In this document: positions 8,677 to 17,490 of the stretch, one piece after another
How the letters are laid out: each line of letters opens with the position of its first letter
Position numbering within the stretch: position 1 is the first letter of the stretch
NCBI GenBank assembly: GCA_024280155.1
Contig: JAJRQQ010000043.1
Location: 1 to 53,304 of the forward strand
Length of the DNA: 53,304 nucleotides
DNA from: Bacteroidota bacterium
GTDB lineage: Bacteria; Bacteroidota; Bacteroidia; Flavobacteriales_D; Crocinitomicaceae
Reading direction: 5' to 3'
Program-made: the position numbers and the translations under genes
The notes under the pieces: generated by a model
Told to the model about the DNA's origin: nothing
Databases searched by the model: none
Seen by the model: the letters and a program-made list of their open reading frames with translations, nothing else

Positions 8677-9498
8677 ATGAGTGAAATTTCCACAGAAAAT
8701 ACTGTTTTGAGTGATTTGTCACCAAAAGATAGAGAAAAAATAATAAATCGATCTCGAAAACATTTGCGTCGTGATGTTTGGAATGCTATGCAAACCTATG
8801 ATTTGATTGAAAATGGAGATAGAGTAATGGTCTGCTTATCCGGTGGGAAAGATAGTTACACAATGTTGGACATGCTCTTGCATTTTCAGAAAGAATCGGA
8901 TATAGATTTTGAGATTGTTGCCATTAACCTCGACCAGAAACAGCCCGATTTTCCTGAACATATTCTACCCAATTATTTGCAAGATTTAGGTGTTGAGTTT
9001 AAAGTTTTAGAGAAAGATACCTATAGCATTGTTCGTGAGAAAATAGAATTAGGAAAAACAATGTGCAGTCTTTGCTCACGATTACGCCGAGGGAATTTAT
9101 ATACCTTGGCTGAAGAATTGGGGGCAACAAAAATAGCATTGGGACATCATCGCGACGACGCAATCGAAACATTTTTTATGAATTTATTCAACGGTGCTAA
9201 AATTGCAACGATGCCAGCAAAATATCGCACAAATGATGGTAAACATGTCGTAATTCGCCCATTAATATTCTGTAAAGAAGCTGAAATTGAGATTTATGCA
9301 GAAGAAAAACAATTCCCAATTATTCCATGTACGCTTTGTGGTTCACAAGAAAATCTAATGCGCAAGAAAGTCAAAAAAATGATAGCAAGCTGGGAGAAAG
9401 AATTCCCAGGAAGATCTTCTTCTATTTTTAATGCAATGAAAAATATCAATCCAACCCACATGCTAGACAGTGATTTGTTTGATTTTAAAAATATCTAA
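8677..9498 (+). CDS. ttcA: tRNA 2-thiocytidine biosynthesis protein TtcA
   Basis: TtcA inserts sulfur into cytidine 32 of some tRNAs using an iron-sulfur cluster and ATP. The 273-residue sequence has the PP-loop SGGKDS (55-60) and the two CxxC motifs characteristic of the family: CSLC (Cys130, 133) and CTLC (Cys218, 221). [16 protein letters not shown] is also typical. It follows recG by 3 bases and is very likely translated from the same message. Confidence 0.94.
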   Translation: MSEISTENTVLSDLSPKDREKIINRSRKHLRRDVWNAMQTYDLIENGDRVMVCLSGGKDSYTMLDMLLHFQKESDIDFEIVAINLDQKQPDFPEHILPNYLQDLGVEFKVLEKDTYSIVREKIELGKTMCSLCSRLRRGNLYTLAEELGATKIALGHHRDDAIETFFMNLFNGAKIATMPAKYRTNDGKHVVIRPLIFCKEAEIEIYAEEKQFPIIPCTLCGSQENLMRKKVKKMIASWEKEFPGRSSSIFNAMKNINPTHMLDSDLFDFKNI

Positions 9499-9540
9499 TT
9501 GGTTTGAAATTTGTATTTTAGGCCAACTAAAACAAAAACA

Positions 9541-9864
9541 ATGCGAAAACTACTTTTTTTATTCATCTTAATTTCATCATCCTCTTTCGGTCAACTTATC
9601 AGTGGAACATTGGTAGAAGAAGGACGTAAAGTGCTCAATAATCCTGCGTTTATCATTGAAGGAATGGCAAATGGCTATGCAAAATATGAATTGGCCGTTA
9701 ATAGAGAAGGAAAAGTAACCAGTGCAAGATTGGTGGAAACTAATTTAAAAAGTACACCAGCAACGTTTACCATTAAAAATTACGTTAAAACTTTTACGTT
9801 TCAACCAGGAACATATTATCCGAAATTTCATCATGTAGTGGTGAAGATTACTATGATGGAGTAG
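9541..9864 (+). CDS. small exported protein, TonB-C-like fold possible
   Basis: A 107-residue exported protein. The signal peptide MRKLLFLFILISSSSFGQ starts at the ATG at 9541; a longer reading from a TTG at 9511 would bury this signal and is unlikely. The mature part, with YELAVNREGKVTSARLVE and FTFQPG, resembles the beta-alpha-beta pattern of TonB C-terminal domains often found in Bacteroidetes periplasmic proteins. That likeness is weak, and no membrane anchor remains after signal cleavage. Function unknown. Confidence 0.72.
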   Translation: MRKLLFLFILISSSSFGQLISGTLVEEGRKVLNNPAFIIEGMANGYAKYELAVNREGKVTSARLVETNLKSTPATFTIKNYVKTFTFQPGTYYPKFHHVVVKITMME

Positions 9865-10072
9865 GTGAAGGTGCTGTTTTGAAGGTTTCTTGTTGAGAGG
9901 AGAGCTACGCGAATGGTTCGCATGGAACTTTTGGAATAAAGGACAAAAAGAAAACTTTAGTAGCTAGAAATAAACAATATGAAAAATTTAAACTAAATTA
10001 GCAGATAATTCGCTTAAATTTTAGTAAATAAGATTAATTTTATTAGAAGACATACACTAATTATTTAAAAAA
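9865..10072. other. 208-base gap with no gene
   Basis: No convincing reading frame. The left half is less AT-rich than the surroundings and holds a small inverted repeat (GCGAA, TGG, GCGAA complement) near 9909-9921. The right half is very AT-rich and must carry the start signals of the next gene; a TAAATTAG box lies at 9994-10001, 71 bases before its ATG. Confidence 0.4.
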
Positions 10073-10645
10073 ATGAAAAAAAAATATTTTTTATTCTACT
10101 TCCTCTTTATTCTACTCACTTTTGATTCTTTTTCTCAAGAAAAGTTAGCATATGGCTTGAATTATTGGGTGAACCCAAAACATCAAATAAAGACATATCA
10201 AAAGATATTAGTTATTACAAATGCAGGTATAAAGACGAGGGAGAAAATGAAAAAGGTCGCAAAAAAAGAAGGATTTAATATTGTGATTGCAAATGATTAT
10301 TTCCCTCCATATAAAAAATGGACAACTGAAGAGGTAGATTCGACTTTTAGAGCAATCAATCCAGATGCGGTTATACATATTAACATGAAAGGTCATGAAC
10401 AAACATATTCCACTCAAGGAATGTGGTCTGTAACTAATTATGGAACATTCTATTCAACTCATACATCAGTTAATTCTAATGTTGAAATTGAGGCATATTT
10501 TATTGATGTTGAACACGATGAAGAATATGCTTTTTATTGTACAGGATGGGTTGGAGGAAAGATTAGTCCAGCTATGTTTAAAACATTATATAAAATGTTT
10601 CAAAGATTTCCTGAGATTGGGGTAGCCTACCCTTCAATTAAGTAG
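10073..10645 (+). CDS. exported protein of unknown function
   Basis: A 190-residue exported protein: signal peptide of about 21 residues (MKKKYFLFYFLFILLTFDSFSQ), then a soluble domain. KILVITNAGIKTREKMKKVAKKEG and INPDAVIHINMKGHEQ suggest an alpha/beta fold with the pattern of a small lipoprotein or hydrolase-like domain, but I recognise no family or catalytic motif. It is a single gene with a 208-base gap upstream and a terminator downstream. Confidence 0.72.
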   Translation: MKKKYFLFYFLFILLTFDSFSQEKLAYGLNYWVNPKHQIKTYQKILVITNAGIKTREKMKKVAKKEGFNIVIANDYFPPYKKWTTEEVDSTFRAINPDAVIHINMKGHEQTYSTQGMWSVTNYGTFYSTHTSVNSNVEIEAYFIDVEHDEEYAFYCTGWVGGKISPAMFKTLYKMFQRFPEIGVAYPSIK

Positions 10646-10667
10646 TAGTTTTTTCCCAAATTCATTA

Positions 10668-10696
10668 TTAAAGCCTTCTTAATTGAGGGCTTTTTT
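10668..10696 (+). terminator. intrinsic terminator after the exported protein gene
   Basis: An AAAGCC..TC arm, an AATT-rich loop and a GAGGGCTTTTTT arm form a short hairpin ending in a run of T, 25 bases after the stop at 10645. Confidence 0.6.
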
Positions 10697-10801
10697 AGGA
10701 CTATACACTATACATTATACACCTAAATAAGCAAGTGATAGATACTTGGGTGGGCACCCCATGTTAACATTCGGAGTATAACAATCTATACCATCTCATA
10801 G

Positions 10802-13066
10802 TTACATTTTCAACGAAGTTCTTCCGACAGAAACTTTCACTTTTGCAATCGTTTTATTAAATCGGTCAATCACAATTTTAGCATCTTCTCTGGATAAATA
10901 TTTACCTGCAAGTACATTGATTTCATTTTTCAATTGTTTTAAAATAGACGCTGTTCGGTAAGCACTGAGGATTTCGTTTTTTGATAATTGATGCTTTTGC
11001 ATTGCGCTGAGAATAGTCGGGTCAGTGATTTTAATGTTAGATTTAACAGGGTCAGTATATGAATTGACTTCTAATCGAATTTCTCTTCCCATCTGAACGA
11101 AAACATGAGAAACTCGTAGCCGAACAAAGTTACTATCCATTTTTCCATTTGGGTAATTGGATAATTCTATAGGGTGACCATCATATACTGCTTCAACTCC
11201 GTTCCATTTTGCAATTCCTTGTCCACGAGCAATGATAGAAAAATCTACTTTTTTATCGAGCAGTCCTTCGAAGAATATTTGCAAAGCAACGCTATCTTTT
11301 TCCGAGAATAAAGCTTGGTTCAATTTCCAATCATCAGAAGCAAAGACATCTTGTAATTGCAAGTTAATTCGAGCATTGTAATTAGGTGCTGCGTCCATAA
11401 CATTGATGTGAATCATGACTTCATCAGCTGACTTAGACAAAGACGATTCAGGAATAGCAATCCAACGAACTTCAAAATTCTCCACTGAATCACTCGCTGG
11501 AAACTGAAATTCTTGTGTGAGAATGTCAAAAGTTGTAGAGTCTTCAAAAATGTACAATCCATCTTTTTCTTCGTAAGTTGCCCAACGATGGCCCATAATT
11601 CTTTTGTAAACATCCAGCTTTCGCGAGTAAGTTGCCATTAAATCAATTGCTTCTGCTTTTTGTTGCTCTAATTCGGCTATTTTTCGTTTGTAGGCTTCAA
11701 ATAAATTGTAAAGCCCAATAATCTTGTTTTGTAATTTCTTTCTTTCTTTTCGACCAGAATCAGTTGTTGGAGTAGCATCAAAAGAACCTGAGCCAGATCC
11801 TTTTTTAATGGCTTTTCGTTGTGACTTTTTGACTTTATGAGAAGGTTTCTTCTTTGTCGTTATTGGAGAATAACCCATATCAGAATATTGTTTCTCTGCT
11901 TTTTCAATTTTTAATTCTGTCGCATCTTTCTTCTTCTTGTTGTAGTCAATCCAATAATCAAATCCTTTTTTGCCATAAATCATCTCATGCAATTTGGCAA
12001 TTTTATTGAATTCTAAATCATTGATAATCGCCTGAAAAGTTGTTCCATCGGAGAAAGTAGAGTCAGGGGAGAGGAAACGGGTATCTTTAGCTCCAAAAAG
12101 GTGGTAATTTAGTCCGTTTTTCTCAATAACTACCGTTGTCTGCTTCTCAGAATTGTAGCCCCATACATCAAAATGGAGGTTGGTTAACCTATTCTCACCG
12201 GCAGTTTTGAAATCGTTCACAGAATAACGCATAGGTTCAATACTTTCAGTAATTTTCTTTTTGACTTGCGTTTTTGCTTTCACTAATTGATAAGGGAAGA
12301 GTCCAACAGCCTTGGGTAAACCTTTGTTCCAACGACCTTTTTCATCTTTTTCTCTTTCTTCGAGAATACCTGTCGTAGATGAACCATCACCTGCAGCTAC
12401 GAGAACATTTTGGAAATATTCTGCTTGACCGCCCAAAGAACGAAAAATTTCGTAGGTTCTTTTCTCAACATATTCATTGATGGCGTAGTTTATTGCTTCG
12501 AGTGTCAAGAATTCATCATTAATCGTTGGGTAACGTAATGAATGCACAAACATATATTTATCATCAAAAGACAAACTTGGATTGAGTAGATTGAGCATCT
12601 TGGGATGAACAGTAGCTTTTCCGTTTATATTTTTCTTTGCAATAGGAGGCAATTTTTCGAGTAAGAATTTCTCAAAGGTTGCATATTCATTTTCGTATTG
12701 TTTTAAATCGTTTGGAGAATTTCGTTTTTCGAGTAAAACTTTATTCAATTCCCAAAGTGCCATTTTATTTGCCGCTTCTGCAATCAAACCTTTAGGAGAT
12801 TTTGCGATTTCTTCTTTTCGGATAATTAACAAATCCGGTTGATTGATAATCAGCAACTCAACAGAATCAAAATTAACTTTTTTGTTAGGGTAAAGAATTT
12901 CAGGACCTTGATAATCAAAAAAACGTCCAAAATTATTATTTAAAATAGGACTTTTTTTAACGATGTGATAGAGGTAGGCACGTTCTTCTGGAGTTAATCC
13001 ATTATTTACTTGTGCGTTTTGTATAAATGGTAGAAATAAGAAAAGTAGAATGTAAATTTGTTTCAT
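10802..13066 (-). CDS. large exported protein of unknown function
   Basis: A 754-residue protein with a signal peptide of about 18 residues (ending IQNAQ). The N-terminal half is mixed; a strongly basic, low-complexity stretch (about 405-445, KKKPSHKVKKSQRKAIKK then a Gly/Ser run) leads into a likely coiled coil (about 455-515, rich in Lys, Glu and Leu). A beta-rich region follows (about 530-690) and a helical C-terminus ends the protein. No sorting domain, no transmembrane segment and no enzyme motif were seen. It may be a periplasmic scaffold, but nothing in the sequence assigns a role. Confidence 0.75.
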   Translation of the reverse strand: MKQIYILLFLFLPFIQNAQVNNGLTPEERAYLYHIVKKSPILNNNFGRFFDYQGPEILYPNKKVNFDSVELLIINQPDLLIIRKEEIAKSPKGLIAEAANKMALWELNKVLLEKRNSPNDLKQYENEYATFEKFLLEKLPPIAKKNINGKATVHPKMLNLLNPSLSFDDKYMFVHSLRYPTINDEFLTLEAINYAINEYVEKRTYEIFRSLGGQAEYFQNVLVAAGDGSSTTGILEEREKDEKGRWNKGLPKAVGLFPYQLVKAKTQVKKKITESIEPMRYSVNDFKTAGENRLTNLHFDVWGYNSEKQTTVVIEKNGLNYHLFGAKDTRFLSPDSTFSDGTTFQAIINDLEFNKIAKLHEMIYGKKGFDYWIDYNKKKKDATELKIEKAEKQYSDMGYSPITTKKKPSHKVKKSQRKAIKKGSGSGSFDATPTTDSGRKERKKLQNKIIGLYNLFEAYKRKIAELEQQKAEAIDLMATYSRKLDVYKRIMGHRWATYEEKDGLYIFEDSTTFDILTQEFQFPASDSVENFEVRWIAIPESSLSKSADEVMIHINVMDAAPNYNARINLQLQDVFASDDWKLNQALFSEKDSVALQIFFEGLLDKKVDFSIIARGQGIAKWNGVEAVYDGHPIELSNYPNGKMDSNFVRLRVSHVFVQMGREIRLEVNSYTDPVKSNIKITDPTILSAMQKHQLSKNEILSAYRTASILKQLKNEINVLAGKYLSREDAKIVIDRFNKTIAKVKVSVGRTSLKM

Positions 13067-13111
13067 AAATGCAATTTTCGCTAGTATAACGATTGTTTAC
13101 ACGAATGTAAC

Positions 13112-13153
13112 AAAAATAGTAGGTGCAAGTTGTGACCTGCACCTACTATTTTT
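13112..13153 (-). terminator. dsbD terminator overlapping the stop codon
   Basis: Two 16-base arms (13112-13127 and 13138-13153) are perfectly complementary around a 10-base loop. On the minus strand the hairpin starts in the dsbD stop codon and ends in TATTTTTG. Confidence 0.75.
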
Positions 13154-15288
13154 TATTTTTTATACAATTCTAACCCTTTAGAAAGCCATTTTTCGAATGC
13201 TTCCGGTGTACCGTGATCTTGATAATCTGCAGAACCATTCTCTAAATCTTCTAAATCTGGACCAAGCATTCTGTAATAAGGTTGAGAATTGGTTTGATAT
13301 CTCGTTGCTTGCAAATGGCTCCATTTATTACCATAAGATTTCAAGTTACGTGTAATTTTATCCGTTACTTGAACAGTGATTTGTTCTTCTTTAGGAAGTT
13401 TCGTTTTATCATCTACGTAAAGCGAAATCATCACCACTTTATTTTTTAGAATATCTAAAACGACTGGGGCACCCCAAACATTCGATTCCATTCTTCGGCA
13501 ATTTACACATGCATATCCTGTGAAATCGAGAAGTACAGGCTTACCTACCTTTTGCGCGTAAGCAATACCTAAATCATAATCATGAAAAAGCATAATTCCA
13601 TGTTCACCAGCGTGCATTCCTTCAACTATTTCAGATGAAGAAGAAGAATGACCTCCACCAGAACCTCCAAGTCCCATTGGTGACTCGCTGTATGACATCG
13701 GAGGTGGAAAACCACTGATGATTTTACGAGGAGCCCCCCATAAACCAGGAATTAAATAGATAACGAAAATAACAACCGTTGTTCCAAACAAAGCACGACC
13801 AACAGATAAACGTTCTACTTTATCATCATGAGGTAACGAGATTTTTCCAAATAAATACAAAGCAAGAACTCCGAAAATACCGATCCATATTGCTAAGAAT
13901 AATTCTCTTTCAAGCATGTGTCCTTGAACCACTAAATCAGCGTTTGATAAGAATTTAAAAGCAAGAGCTAATTCTAAGAAACCTAAAACTACTTTGACTG
14001 TATTCAACCAACCTCCTGATTTTGGCAAAGAATTTAACCAACCTGGGAATGCAGCAAATAAAGTAAAAGGTAAAGCAAGGGCTAAAGAGAAACCAAACAT
14101 TCCAATTGCAGGTGCGTAACCTCCCATTGTTGCAGATTCAACCAATAGAGATCCAATGATAGGACCTGTACAAGAAAAAGATACTAATGCTAAAGCCAGA
14201 GCCATAAAGAAGATGCCAATTAAACCTCCTTTGTCTGCTTTTGAATCCGCTTTGTTTAACCAAGAAGTAGGTAGACGAATTTCAAAAGCCCCCATGAAGG
14301 ATACGGCAAATACGACCAGAAGAACAAAGAATATAAGGTTAAACCATACGTTTGTGGACATTGCGTTTAAAGAATCTGAACCAAATATTGCTGTTACAAC
14401 TGTTCCTAAAAGTGTAAAAATCACAATAATTGATATTCCGAAAATAATGGCGTTTTTAATTCCTTCAGCTTTTGATTTACTCTGTTTTGTGAAAAAACTA
14501 ACCGTCATTGGAATCATTGGGAAAACACATGGCGTTAACAATGCTGCTAAACCACTAGCAAATGCAATTATGAAGATTGTCCACATTGATTTTGATTCAC
14601 TATCCTCAGATTCATCATTAATTTCACTTTCAGTGACGGTTGTGCTTTCATTCTCCGAAGAATGTGTCTCGGTGTTCTCATCTTGAGAAGTTGCGGCTAC
14701 AGTAGAATCAGAATTGTTTTCATCTTCTGGGGCGATAGATTCATTATTCGTTTCTTCATTTTCATTATTCGTTTCTGTAATTTCGTCAGGTGGAGCTTCA
14801 ACTGCACTTCTTCTAGCTCCTTTTACTTTGACTTCAAATTCAACTTCATGAGGAGGCAGACAATGCGTATCGTCACAAGTTTGAAAAGCAAATACACCTT
14901 TCACAGTGAAATCCTTAGGAGTAAGGATTCTAATTTTTTGTTTTAATACAATCGTGTTGGAATGAAAGTACAGATCCTCATCTGCTAAATCATCATGCAC
15001 GAAAATTGGTTTCGGTTCAGTAATCTTACCAATTAATTTGAAATCTGAAGAAGGTTTTAAATTTAATTCAGTAGGAAGGGTAAAGGAACCTTCAGGAATA
15101 TGAACGGCATATATGTGCCAGTGCTCAACCATCGTAATTGTAGCGATAATTGTAGCTTCCTCACCACTTTGTTCTACAGAGAATTTCCAACTGACTTTAT
15201 CTTCAGGGAATTCTAACTGGGCATTTAAATTTAAAGAACTTAGGACGGTCGTAATCAGCGTCAATAATATTAGAAAAAGTTTCGTCAT
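13153..15288 (-). CDS. dsbD: thiol:disulfide interchange protein DsbD
   Basis: DsbD moves electrons from cytosolic thioredoxin across the inner membrane to periplasmic disulfide partners. From the ATG at 15288 there are 711 residues with a cleavable signal. The N-terminal DsbD-alpha-type domain carries the cysteine pair of TCDDTHC; an acidic, Ser/Thr-rich linker of about 70 residues follows. The membrane domain has the conserved cysteines in TPCVFPMIP and SCTGPIIG. The C-terminal thioredoxin-like domain has CVNC. A longer reading from 15393 has no signal peptide at its N-terminus and is rejected. A TATTTTTG box lies on the minus strand at 15322-15329. Confidence 0.93.
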   Translation of the reverse strand: MTKLFLILLTLITTVLSSLNLNAQLEFPEDKVSWKFSVEQSGEEATIIATITMVEHWHIYAVHIPEGSFTLPTELNLKPSSDFKLIGKITEPKPIFVHDDLADEDLYFHSNTIVLKQKIRILTPKDFTVKGVFAFQTCDDTHCLPPHEVEFEVKVKGARRSAVEAPPDEITETNNENEETNNESIAPEDENNSDSTVAATSQDENTETHSSENESTTVTESEINDESEDSESKSMWTIFIIAFASGLAALLTPCVFPMIPMTVSFFTKQSKSKAEGIKNAIIFGISIIVIFTLLGTVVTAIFGSDSLNAMSTNVWFNLIFFVLLVVFAVSFMGAFEIRLPTSWLNKADSKADKGGLIGIFFMALALALVSFSCTGPIIGSLLVESATMGGYAPAIGMFGFSLALALPFTLFAAFPGWLNSLPKSGGWLNTVKVVLGFLELALAFKFLSNADLVVQGHMLERELFLAIWIGIFGVLALYLFGKISLPHDDKVERLSVGRALFGTTVVIFVIYLIPGLWGAPRKIISGFPPPMSYSESPMGLGGSGGGHSSSSSEIVEGMHAGEHGIMLFHDYDLGIAYAQKVGKPVLLDFTGYACVNCRRMESNVWGAPVVLDILKNKVVMISLYVDDKTKLPKEEQITVQVTDKITRNLKSYGNKWSHLQATRYQTNSQPYYRMLGPDLEDLENGSADYQDHGTPEAFEKWLSKGLELYKK

Positions 15289-15321
15289 TTTAATTAAATC
15301 TATAATTGATAAGTATTGTTG

Positions 15322-15329
15322 CAAAAATA
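15322..15329 (-). promoter_or_regulatory. -7 box (TATTTTTG) for dsbD
   Basis: Exact match to TAnnTTTG on the minus strand, 33 bases before the dsbD ATG at 15288. No clear TTG at the right upstream distance. Confidence 0.4.
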
Positions 15330-15408
15330 GACAATCCTTTGAAGAAAAAAAGAACTTTAATGGAATTAAGCTTGGATTCCTATGTTTATACAAGAAATCA
15401 TATTTGAT

Positions 15409-15744
15409 TTAAACTTTTATTTCTATAATCCTTTCTTTCGGAATCCAAACTCCACCCTTTAAGCAGATGTATTTAGAACCATTGGCCCAAATTGTTGTGT
15501 CAACTCTTTTAAAACCAGAATCTGCGTGGAAAAGGATAGAAACTTTTCTTCTGTATGAATTTCCAAGTTTAGTTGCTTTTTCTATTTGAGAATGAACATT
15601 TGGATGCTGTTTAATTGAAAGATCATCATTAAAAGCTAAATTTTGAATAATTTCTTTCTCTACTAATGTTGGTTTTACTGTTTCTTGCATGACATCTAAT
15701 TTAGAATTATCGTTTAAACTATTGATAATAAACTGATTTAGCAA
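15409..15744 (-). CDS. small conserved-looking protein of unknown function
   Basis: A 111-residue soluble protein without signal peptide or membrane segment. The C-terminal half (KVSILFHADSGFKRVDTTIWANG, then GGVWIPKERIIEIKV) looks like a small beta-rich fold of a kind I associate with hypothetical proteins of Flavobacteriia. The N-terminal part is helical. It lies between tsaD and dsbD on the same strand, 47 bases after the tsaD stop. Confidence 0.7.
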   Translation of the reverse strand: MLNQFIINSLNDNSKLDVMQETVKPTLVEKEIIQNLAFNDDLSIKQHPNVHSQIEKATKLGNSYRRKVSILFHADSGFKRVDTTIWANGSKYICLKGGVWIPKERIIEIKV

Positions 15745-15791
15745 GTTTTTGACTTTTGAATTATCAAATCAATGTTCCCAATGAATATTTA

Positions 15792-16814
15792 TTAGAATTT
15801 AATTCTGGCTTTTGCTGAAACGCTTTGGTCAGCAATTAACCCTTTCTCGTGCATGAATTTACCTGTAATTGCAATCATTGCAGCATTGTCTGTACAGTAT
15901 TCAAAACGAGGTATGTAGGTTGCTATTTGTTTGCTTTGCCCAATTTCTTTTAATCGACTTCTTAATTCTGAGTTCGCGGAAACCCCACCAGCTATTGCAA
16001 CTTCTTTGATATCTAGATCCTTTGCAACTTCAAATAATTGTTTCAAGAGAATATCAACGATTGTTTTTTGTATAGATGCACATAAATCATCTCTGTTTTC
16101 TTCAATAAAGTTAGGATTCAATTTCTCTTGCTTCTGTAAATAGTATAGGATTGATGTTTTTAATCCACTAAAACTAAAATTGTAGCCACCCACTCGAGGT
16201 TTGGCAAATTTGAATTTTGAAGCATCGCCATTTTTTGCATAACGATCGATTAAAGGCCCACCAGGGTATGGGAAACCTAACATTTTTGCAGCTTTATCAA
16301 AAGCCTCTCCAGCAGCATCATCGATTGTTGTACCGACCAATTCCATGTCTAAATATCCATTAACAACAACAATTTGTGTATGTCCGCCAGAGACGGTCAG
16401 GCAGAGGAAGGGGAATTTTGGTTTTGGTTTATTCTCATCATCAATAAAATGAGCCAAAATATGTCCGTACATATGATTAACATCAACCAGTGGAATATCC
16501 ATAGCCAACGCAAAAGTTTTAGCAAAAGAAGTTCCAACAATTAAAGAGCCTAAAAGCCCTGGACCTTTTGTAAAAGCAATCACATCGATGTTTTCTTTGG
16601 TGATTCCTGCTTTTTTTATAGCTGATTCTACCACCGGAATAATGTTCTGTAAATGTGCTCTACTTGCAAGTTCGGGAACTACTCCACCATATTCTTGGTG
16701 TACTTTTTGCCCTGCAATGACGTTAGAAAGGATAGCAGTTCCCTTAAGAATTGCTGCGGATGTATCGTCGCATGAAGATTCTATCCCTAGAATTATTGTT
16801 TCTTTTTGCTTCAC
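15792..16814 (-). CDS. tsaD: tRNA N6-adenosine threonylcarbamoyltransferase TsaD
   Basis: TsaD transfers the threonylcarbamoyl group to A37 of ANN-decoding tRNAs. The ASKHA-fold signature is complete: ILGIESSCDDTSAAI at the N-terminus, HMYGHILAH (metal-binding histidines), VSGGHTQ, GGPLID, IAGGVSANSELR and a C-terminal CTDNAAMIA. I place the start at the GTG at 16814 (340 residues). The frame runs open to an ATG at 16880, but that would overlap the divergent tamB-like gene by 44 bases and add residues the family does not have. Confidence 0.94.
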   Translation of the reverse strand: MKQKETIILGIESSCDDTSAAILKGTAILSNVIAGQKVHQEYGGVVPELASRAHLQNIIPVVESAIKKAGITKENIDVIAFTKGPGLLGSLIVGTSFAKTFALAMDIPLVDVNHMYGHILAHFIDDENKPKPKFPFLCLTVSGGHTQIVVVNGYLDMELVGTTIDDAAGEAFDKAAKMLGFPYPGGPLIDRYAKNGDASKFKFAKPRVGGYNFSFSGLKTSILYYLQKQEKLNPNFIEENRDDLCASIQKTIVDILLKQLFEVAKDLDIKEVAIAGGVSANSELRSRLKEIGQSKQIATYIPRFEYCTDNAAMIAITGKFMHEKGLIADQSVSAKARIKF

Positions 16815-16828
16815 AATGCTTATGTTTG
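16796..16828 (+). promoter_or_regulatory. promoter of the tamB-like gene (TTG-N22-TATGTTTG)
   Basis: TTG at 16796-16798 and TATGTTTG at 16821-16828, 22 bases apart. The ATG at 16837 begins 8 bases after the box, predicting almost no 5' leader. The element overlaps the start of tsaD on the other strand. Confidence 0.5.
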
Positions 16829-16836
16829 TAAATTGA

Positions 16837-17490
16837 ATGGTAAAATTACTGAAAATTATAGGAAGTTTTATAGGAATCACTCTAGAGTGGCTTCTAATCG
16901 CTGTAATTTTATTTTCTTTTTTAATTCGAATCTCTCCTGTTCAAACTTTCATCGCAAAACAAGCCACTGATTATTTATCAGAAAAATTGAATGTGGCTGT
17001 TTCTATTGATAAAGTGGCTCTCATTTTTCCGAATGAAATTGCGTTACATGGCGTTTATATGGAGGACGAAAATAAAGACACATTATTTACTTGTCAGTCG
17101 CTTTATGTCGATGTAGCAAAATATAATATTAAAACAGTCACGTTTAAAATTGGCAAGATTGAATTAGATGGTGGATATACACGTGTTCAGTACGATAAAA
17201 ATGGACGCTCAAACTTTAGTTTTATTAGTGAAAAATTCGGAAAAGATACTACAACGAAAAGTAATGTGAATTTTGATATTTTTGCAGATGAGATTGTACT
17301 TACAGAAACTACGTTTATTTATGACGATGACAGAAAAGCTCCAACAGATTTTGGTGTAGATTATTTTCATATTCGAGGAGACCATATCAATGCTATAATT
17401 GAAGATATTGATGTGTCTAAATATGACTACAAAGCTTTTATTCGCAATTTTCAGTTGTTGAAAAGTCAGGATTTAATTTATATTCTTTAA
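16837..17490 (+). CDS. tamB: TamB-like protein, N-terminal fragment before a frameshift
   Basis: The first part of a translocation and assembly module TamB-like protein (AsmA/DUF490 superfamily). TamB-type proteins are inner-membrane-anchored, span the periplasm and are tied to outer-membrane protein or lipid transport. Residues about 9-30 form a membrane anchor, followed by ATDYLSEKLNVAVSIDKVAL, a typical AsmA-like start. The frame reads well to RNFQLL at about 17460, then gives an unrelated 11-residue tail and stops at 17490. The protein logically continues in the -1 frame at 17463, so 16837-21428 is one gene of about 1,530 codons with a single base missing. Confidence 0.85.
   Translation: MVKLLKIIGSFIGITLEWLLIAVILFSFLIRISPVQTFIAKQATDYLSEKLNVAVSIDKVALIFPNEIALHGVYMEDENKDTLFTCQSLYVDVAKYNIKTVTFKIGKIELDGGYTRVQYDKNGRSNFSFISEKFGKDTTTKSNVNFDIFADEIVLTETTFIYDDDRKAPTDFGVDYFHIRGDHINAIIEDIDVSKYDYKAFIRNFQLLKSQDLIYIL

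Noticed and set aside
10700-10801. Short repeats (CTATACA-like, three copies) and GGGTG/CACCC hairpin as a CRISPR or mobile remnant
   Set aside because: Too few and too short; no spacers, terminal repeats or cas genes.
14156-14686. 176-codon open frame on the plus strand
   Set aside because: It is antisense to dsbD, a clear gene with all family motifs; the frame is a by-product of its codon use.
16815-16880. Longer N-terminus for TsaD from an ATG at 16880
   Set aside because: It would overlap the divergent TamB-like gene by 44 bases and add residues before the conserved start of the family.
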